Shown here: positions 6,334 to 9,934 of the stretch, piece by piece
How the letters are laid out: every line of letters begins with the position of its first letter
How positions within the stretch are numbered: the stretch's first letter is position 1
Assembly: GCA_964384625.1 (NCBI GenBank)
Contig: CAYLNH010000269.1
Coordinates: 1 to 9,934 of the forward strand
DNA length: 9,934 nucleotides
Reading direction: 5' to 3'
DNA from: CAYLNH01 sp964384625
GTDB lineage: Bacteria; Verrucomicrobiota; Lentisphaeria; JABSQK01
Notes under the pieces: model-generated
The model's database searches: none
What the model was told of the DNA's origin: nothing
Seen by the model: only the letters and a program-made list of their open reading frames with translations
Made by a program: the position numbers and the translations under genes

Positions 6334-7470
6334 TCAGGGCTTGATCTGCATCCGGTTGATATTCGGCATCCAGCCTTTGGAGCCGTCGGGTTTGGTGGTC
6401 CAGACGGAAAGGAGCCCAATGACCTCCCGGGTGTCGCCGCGGTAATAGGTTCGCAGGCATTTGAGACCGCGATGGCCGACTGCTGCGCGAGTGATCTCCG
6501 GCTGTTTACCGTACGGCTTCCACGTCAGACCGTCTGGCGACTGGAAATGCCAGATGGACTGCGGCACCCATTTATCCGTCAGCCAGACATGCCAGTTGTC
6601 ATCGGCAAGGCGCAAGACGTTGAGCCAGATTCCCGGGCGGCGCGGGGCGCGCGGAAACGCTGTAAGAAACTCTTGAATCCGGCCCTGTCGATCGCGACGG
6701 AATGTCCAAGGCCCGGCGAGGGTTTTGCTCTCGAGAACGGCCATGGTCGGGCCGTAGCCGTTCAGGTAAATGCGCCAGCTCTTGTCCGGCAGCCGGATGA
6801 TCGTACCGCCGTCACTCCAGACATGACGCTTTGTCTGCTTGAGTCGTGTTTCATACTCGGTTTGCGGCTCACCTTTGAGTTTGCCCAGGTACTTCCAAGT
6901 CCCTGTTTTACCGGTCTTCGACACCACCAGTGCCGGCAGCAGCGGCACGGAGCCTGGTTTGTAGTCGGGGCAGACGCAGCACAGCAAGACATAGCCGACG
7001 TCGGGGTCGTACATCATATATGGTCGGGTGAACCCCCTTCCCGGGGCCGGTTTGCTCGGGTCGTTCATGTCCGGAACATCATTGATGATCGTGCCGTTGA
7101 AGACCATTTCTTCGTCTCCCAACTGATCGATCTGCGGGCCGCGGCGGACGAAGATTGTTCGTTCAATCGCGCCCTTGGGGCCCCAGCCGTTGGCCCAGGA
7201 CTCAATCCCGCCGGCCGGCGGTTGGACGACGGAGACATACGAGTTACCCGAGTTTTGCGTGGCATAGGGCAGGGGATAGAACGGACCCGCCCAGTGGCGG
7301 ATGCCGGACGTCGGCGGGTCCCCCGGCAGATTCGGGTCGAGCGGAAACTGCTTCAGTTCGGCGGCAGTCGCCTTAACGGCGTCTGCCGGCAACGGCCGAC
7401 TTGTTGGTGAAACACAACCCGTCGCAAAGGCCGTCAACAGGCTGAGCGCGATGATTCCTGTCGGGCGCAC
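6334..7470 (-). CDS. Predicted lipoprotein with GH43-like beta-propeller features
   Basis: Exported protein of 378 residues with a GTG start. The N-terminus (MRPTGIIALSLLTAFATGC) is a lipoprotein signal: a basic start, a hydrophobic core, and ATGC with Cys19 as the expected lipidated residue. The rest has no membrane segment and is rich in Trp, Tyr and Gly, with repeated strand patterns: ARTRPYMM-like stretches (here FTRPYMMYDPDVGYVLL), WSDGGTIIRLPDKSWRIYLNGYG, LESKTLAGPWTF and SPDGLTWKPYG. These resemble five-bladed propellers of the GH43/GH32/GH117 superfamily. I cannot place the catalytic acids, so an enzyme activity is inference; a sugar-binding or sialidase-like fold is possible. AAGGAG, 8 bases before the GTG, supports the start. 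It converges on the GH65 gene, with 16 bases between stop codons. Signal peptide, ribosome-binding site and protein-like composition favour this strand over a 312-codon frame opposite it. Confidence 0.8.
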   Translation of the reverse strand: MRPTGIIALSLLTAFATGCVSPTSRPLPADAVKATAAELKQFPLDPNLPGDPPTSGIRHWAGPFYPLPYATQNSGNSYVSVVQPPAGGIESWANGWGPKGAIERTIFVRRGPQIDQLGDEEMVFNGTIINDVPDMNDPSKPAPGRGFTRPYMMYDPDVGYVLLCCVCPDYKPGSVPLLPALVVSKTGKTGTWKYLGKLKGEPQTEYETRLKQTKRHVWSDGGTIIRLPDKSWRIYLNGYGPTMAVLESKTLAGPWTFRRDRQGRIQEFLTAFPRAPRRPGIWLNVLRLADDNWHVWLTDKWVPQSIWHFQSPDGLTWKPYGKQPEITRAAVGHRGLKCLRTYYRGDTREVIGLLSVWTTKPDGSKGWMPNINRMQIKP

Positions 7471-7478
7471 AAGGTTGG

Positions 7479-7484
7479 CTCCTT
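7479..7484 (-). promoter_or_regulatory. Ribosome-binding site deciding the lipoprotein GTG start
   Basis: Read on the minus strand, AAGGAG lies 8 bases upstream of the GTG at 7470-7468. The position fits, and the protein from this GTG begins exactly with a signal peptide. Confidence 0.7.
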
Positions 7485-7608
7485 CGTCAGTTTCCCAAAG
7501 GTGCCGTGCGGCGCGTGGCCGGTCAAGAGGAAGTGGTATGCGTTATTTCATCCGAGCAGGTCACTTTCACACCTTGCGATGTGTGGCACAGCGAATGGAG
7601 GTAACTTC

Positions 7609-7662
7609 GTGTTCGGAGTTTTCGCCGGAATACCTGTAATGTTGATTTTCCGCCGGACGTGA
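7609..7662 (+). CDS. Possible 17-codon upstream ORF (leader peptide)
   Basis: A GTG at 7609 has an excellent ribosome-binding site, GGAGGT (7597-7602), 6 bases upstream. It opens a frame encoding MFGVFAGIPVMLIFRRT, a hydrophobic peptide with a basic end. Its TGA (7660-7662) overlaps a GTG at 7659 by 4 bases (GTGA). That GTG is in frame with the downstream ligase-like gene, an arrangement typical of translational coupling. The same frame is open further upstream, with an ATG at 7579 (27 residues). It could be a regulatory leader, a small membrane peptide, or chance. Composition alone cannot decide at this length. Confidence 0.25.
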   Translation: MFGVFAGIPVMLIFRRT

Positions 7663-7679
7663 GGCAGTGTATCGGTTTT

Positions 7680-9386
7680 ATGAGTGGTGAACGGACATAT
7701 CCCAAATGGCTGATCGTGCTCGGGCTGGCCGTACTGGTCCTCGGGCATACACAGGTGACGCTGCGGCATCTGGCGTTGCGGCTTGCCGGCGTGCGGTTCG
7801 GTGAAGTGCATGCCGTTGAAGCGGTCGAAGGAGATCCAAACGCGGCGTTGGTCAAGGACCCCCTTGGCGTGTACAAGCCGGATGCGCTCAAGGGCGATTA
7901 CCTGTGGCTGGGCGAGAACACCTATGAGATCACGGCAAACACTGCCACCGAAATCCGCGTCGTCGGCACCCCGAAGGAGGTCCGGGAAGACGTCCAGGGG
8001 CACGGCGACTATCTGACTGGATTCCGCGAGAAGACGGTGCTGGTGCGGCTGGCGCGCAAAGTGCCGGGGATCGGGTTCACCCTGGCAGACGTGGCGTTGG
8101 GTTGTGCTCTGGCGGGGATGGCGTGGACCTTGCTCCGGCGCAAATCATTGCCGGATCTGCGGCTGCCGATTGCCGTCTGGGTGCTGTTGGGGCTCTGCTT
8201 GTTGTCGGTATTTGATGCGACGCGAGTTCTGGACCAAAGCGGCATCCGCGCCGATGTGAAAGCCGGGATCAAAGAATGGATCCAGTATGTGGAAGTGCTG
8301 GGGCTGGCGTGGCTGTTCTTCCATGAGTTGTTCCGCGACCGGCGGGCGCGCTGCTGGTTGATCTGGGCGTTGATCGGGAGTGCGGCGATTGTCATCCTGG
8401 TCGGTTGGATCGAGTATATCCGGGCGGTCGGCGGGTATTCCCTGCGGGGGCCGTTGGACATCGGCGAATTGGATTCGACCTTCGGCTTCCGCTACAACCC
8501 GGCGCGGAGCCGTACGAGCGGTTCGGAGTCCAGCGCGAATGTACTCAGCCTTTACCTGGCATTTGTCGTGCCGCTGCTGTTGTCGCTGATCAACACACCG
8601 TTTCCCAAATGGCTGCGAGTGGCGTTGGGCGGGCTTGCCGCCCTGGGGCTGTGTTTGATCGTGAATCTGCCGTTGTTGATCTGTGCGATTGTCGGCTGCC
8701 TGGTGGTCGCGGCGTTCTGGCCGTGGCGCTGGGCGTTGCCCGTGACCCTGGCGAGCATCGTCGTCATCCTGGCTCTTGTGGGCGCGGTCAACCGCCACCA
8801 CGGCAAGATCCTGGTGGACTCCATGGCGCTGTATCGGTCGCAAGATCATTACGGTCTGCTGCCGATGCCGATGAAAGGCAGGGACGCGGCAGCGGTCGGC
8901 AATCGCTGGGAGTCGTGGCAGCAGAAGTACATGGAGCGCCAGGCGGTGTTGACCGCGATCACCTGGTCGCCGCTGCTGGGACACGGCCTGGGCAACTACC
9001 AACAGAAGATCAACAACTTTTACGGCGGCACACGGCCGGATCTGACTGGCCATGCGATGATGAAGCAGCCGGTGAACTTCATGGAGAAAGACGCCCACGG
9101 CCTGTATTGGGTGCAGTTGATGGAAACCGGCGGGCTCGGCGTCGCGGCTTTGCTGTGGCTGCTGGCGGCGGTCCTCCGCCGTCTGGTGCGGGCTCGCCGA
9201 CGGCGGGAACTCGACGGCTACGACCGGGCGCTTCTGCTGGGCGCGCTGGGGGCCGTGGTGTGCCTGGCGCTGGCGTGCTGGCACGGTTCCTTCCTGGCCC
9301 GCGGCCTGCAGTTTGTGGTGCTGCCGTTTTTTGCCTTGCCGGGCGCGGTTCGCGCCGATCAGGCGGGCCGGGAGACGGCCGAATAG
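7680..9386 (+). CDS. O-antigen ligase/polymerase-like polytopic membrane protein (Wzy_C type)
   Basis: Inner-membrane protein, 568 residues with about 11-12 membrane segments, of the O-antigen ligase/Wzy superfamily, which transfers lipid-linked glycans or polymerises repeat units on the periplasmic side. TM1 (about 10-22) is followed by an unusual hydrophilic segment of about 110 residues (23-132). The other segments fall near 133-153, 161-181, 202-217, 225-247, 284-304, 311-330, 331-347, 351-370, 485-500 and 517-534, with a last hydrophobic stretch at 544-555. The large loop (371-478) before the last segments carries the expected family features: RWESW (Arg409), the GHGLGNYQ turn (434-441), DAHGLYW with His473, and METGG (Glu482). 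The ATG at 7680 lacks a good ribosome-binding site. A GTG at 7659 (575 residues) may be used instead, through coupling to a short upstream ORF. No glycosyltransferase or flippase genes are adjacent, so ligase versus polymerase, and the glycan, cannot be told. Confidence 0.85.
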   Translation: MSGERTYPKWLIVLGLAVLVLGHTQVTLRHLALRLAGVRFGEVHAVEAVEGDPNAALVKDPLGVYKPDALKGDYLWLGENTYEITANTATEIRVVGTPKEVREDVQGHGDYLTGFREKTVLVRLARKVPGIGFTLADVALGCALAGMAWTLLRRKSLPDLRLPIAVWVLLGLCLLSVFDATRVLDQSGIRADVKAGIKEWIQYVEVLGLAWLFFHELFRDRRARCWLIWALIGSAAIVILVGWIEYIRAVGGYSLRGPLDIGELDSTFGFRYNPARSRTSGSESSANVLSLYLAFVVPLLLSLINTPFPKWLRVALGGLAALGLCLIVNLPLLICAIVGCLVVAAFWPWRWALPVTLASIVVILALVGAVNRHHGKILVDSMALYRSQDHYGLLPMPMKGRDAAAVGNRWESWQQKYMERQAVLTAITWSPLLGHGLGNYQQKINNFYGGTRPDLTGHAMMKQPVNFMEKDAHGLYWVQLMETGGLGVAALLWLLAAVLRRLVRARRRRELDGYDRALLLGALGAVVCLALACWHGSFLARGLQFVVLPFFALPGAVRADQAGRETAE

Positions 9387-9403
9387 GCGCTCCCGGTGCC
9401 ACG

Positions 9404-9432
9404 CCGCCGGCCGCGACCCTGAACGCCGGTGG
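9404..9432 (+). terminator. Possible GC-rich hairpin after the ligase-like gene
   Basis: CCGCCGG (9404-9410) can pair with CCGGTGG (9426-9432), with one G-T pair and a 15-base loop. No T run follows. It starts 18 bases after the stop codon. It is weak, and chance in such GC-rich sequence is likely. The rest of the gap to 9522 holds a 10-base tandem repeat and no gene. Confidence 0.15.
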
Positions 9433-9442
9433 ACGCGGCGGC

Positions 9443-9462
9443 GGCAGACCCGGGCAGACCCG
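9443..9462. repeat. 10-base tandem repeat in the rpoZ upstream gap
   Basis: GGCAGACCCG occurs twice in tandem, at 9443-9452 and 9453-9462, in the non-coding stretch before rpoZ. No function is evident. Confidence 0.8.
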
Positions 9463-9522
9463 GCGTGAACCGGGCCCTGTACTTCCGTTTGGGCGGCGGT
9501 GATTTTGCGGCGTTCGCGGGCC

Positions 9523-9550
9523 TTGCATTCGATTCTGGCGGGGGTATAGT
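9523..9550 (+). promoter_or_regulatory. Candidate rpoZ promoter
   Basis: TTGCAT (9523-9528) and TATAGT (9545-9550) are separated by 16 bases. The -10 matches the consensus at 5 of 6 positions. GGGG (9541-9544) and CCCC (9551-9554) flank the -10 as an inverted repeat. Transcription would start near 9557, giving a leader of about 60 bases. Confidence 0.5.
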
Positions 9551-9618
9551 CCCCGGTTTGTGTCATTTACCCCAATTGAACTTCGATGTCGGGCGTGATC
9601 CCGGCGGTTGGAGATAAT

Positions 9619-9855
9619 ATGCCAGTGATGGAGGCCACAGCTTTGAACGAAGAGTACCTGAAGAAGGCTTGCGAGCAGATCGAGAGCAAGGACATTCTGG
9701 TCAATCTGGCTGCCCGTCGCGCCAAAGAATTGGCTCGCGGCGCTCATCCGCTGTTGCCGATCGACCGGGCCGAACGCACCAACTACCTGAATGTCGCGCT
9801 CCGCGAGATCGCGGAAGGCAAGATCACCTTTGAGGTCGAGGACGACGAGGAATAG
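9619..9855 (+). CDS. rpoZ: DNA-directed RNA polymerase omega subunit
   Basis: Omega is the small subunit that folds around the beta' C-terminus and helps RNA polymerase assembly and stability. The protein has 78 residues, normal for the family. Recognisable parts are KDILVNLAARRAKELARG (about residues 24-41, the conserved helix with Arg-Arg-Ala-x-x-Leu), a short linker with PLLPID, and NVALREIAEGKITFE (about 57-71), matching the conserved A-L-R-E-I-x-x-G-K-I block. The tail is acidic (EVEDDEE). The start at 9619 has GGAG (9610-9613) 5 bases upstream. An ATG at 9628 would remove three residues, and a TTG- or GTG-type extension upstream to 9586 has no support. It has its own promoter candidate, and the gap of 232 bases to the ligase-like gene suggests an independent unit. 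The assignment is by short motifs, so slightly less certain than for a large protein. Confidence 0.85.
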   Translation: MPVMEATALNEEYLKKACEQIESKDILVNLAARRAKELARGAHPLLPIDRAERTNYLNVALREIAEGKITFEVEDDEE

Positions 9856-9903
9856 CCGCCCGTCGTTTCGACCGCAGTACGTATTAATCCGGCACGCAAA
9901 TAG

Positions 9904-9931
9904 GCGACATTCTCGCGGTGTGTGCTATATT
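9904..9931 (+). promoter_or_regulatory. Candidate promoter at the right edge, for a gene outside the window
   Basis: GCGACA (9904-9909) and TATATT (9926-9931) are 16 bases apart, and TGC just before the -10 forms an extended -10 element. The -10 matches the consensus at 5 of 6 positions. It points rightward, implying that the next gene is transcribed separately from rpoZ. The window ends before any start codon can be seen. Confidence 0.4.
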
Positions 9932-9934
9932 AGT

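Noticed and set aside
6472..7410. Long plus-strand open frame (312 codons) opposite the lipoprotein gene
   Set aside because: It has no ribosome-binding site or recognisable domain, and its composition is rich in Arg, Ala and Gln as expected of an antisense frame in GC-rich DNA. The minus-strand gene has a signal peptide and a good ribosome-binding site.
7538..7639. 33-codon frame (MRYFIRAGHFHT...) with GAGG 7 bases upstream of its ATG
   Set aside because: The peptide has no recognisable feature, overlaps the other short frame and ends 40 bases before the main gene. The ribosome-binding site alone is not enough.
7699..8617. 13-base repeat TCCCAAATGGCTG in the ligase-like gene, near 7700 and 8605
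   Set aside because: Both copies encode Pro-Lys-Trp-Leu just before a membrane segment. This is most simply similar protein sequence at membrane boundaries, not a DNA element.
8145..9566. Long minus-strand open frame (473 codons) across the ligase-like gene
   Set aside because: It is a shadow frame rich in Gln, Arg, His and Pro with no domains. The plus-strand frame encodes clear membrane segments and O-antigen ligase features.

Overview
The window is GC-rich and densely coded, with six convincing protein genes and short intergenic gaps, none over about 235 bases. It looks like chromosome from a bacterium of the Planctomycetes-Verrucomicrobia-Lentisphaerae (PVC) group. The case rests on a Hanks-type Ser/Thr kinase with a C-terminal membrane segment and TPR-like tail, directly followed by an H-X9-DG prepilin-type protein. 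Such proteins are greatly expanded in Lentisphaerae, Planctomycetes and Verrucomicrobia. The omega subunit and the O-antigen-ligase-like protein do not contradict this. The assignment is by gene content only, without a phylogeny.

Layout, left to right. Bases 1-138 hold a hairpin and a candidate promoter. The kinase (139-1899) and pseudopilin (1904-2494) form a tight two-gene operon, with the pseudopilin ribosome-binding site inside the kinase 3' end. A 213-base gap leads to a MoxR-type AAA+ ATPase (2708-3772) with none of its usual partner genes. A GC-rich gap with a terminator-like hairpin and a promoter precedes a family GH65 alpha-glycoside phosphorylase (3999-6317). It converges, with 16 bases between stop codons, on a minus-strand lipoprotein gene (6334-7470) that resembles a GH43-type beta-propeller. 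A divergent 209-base region separates this from a polytopic O-antigen ligase/polymerase-like protein (7680-9386). Last come rpoZ (9619-9855) and, at the right edge, a candidate promoter for a gene outside the window.

How the genes work together. Only the kinase-pseudopilin pair is clearly co-expressed. The GH65 phosphorylase and the lipoprotein could both act in carbohydrate use, but they are on opposite strands and no transporter or phosphoglucomutase is nearby, so a pathway link is inference. The ligase-like protein points to surface glycan assembly but sits alone, without glycosyltransferases. rpoZ is housekeeping.

Three candidate promoters (kinase, GH65, rpoZ) share the form TTGC(A/C)T, 16-17 bases, TATNGT, which may be this organism's version of the housekeeping promoter. 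I found no CRISPR array, tRNA, rRNA, insertion sequence or phage gene. No clearly new multi-gene system stands out. The items most worth a second look are the kinase-pseudopilin pair, the short upstream ORF touching the ligase gene, the unassigned specificity of the GH65 enzyme, and an exact 16-base repeat shared between the GH65 gene and the rpoZ promoter.
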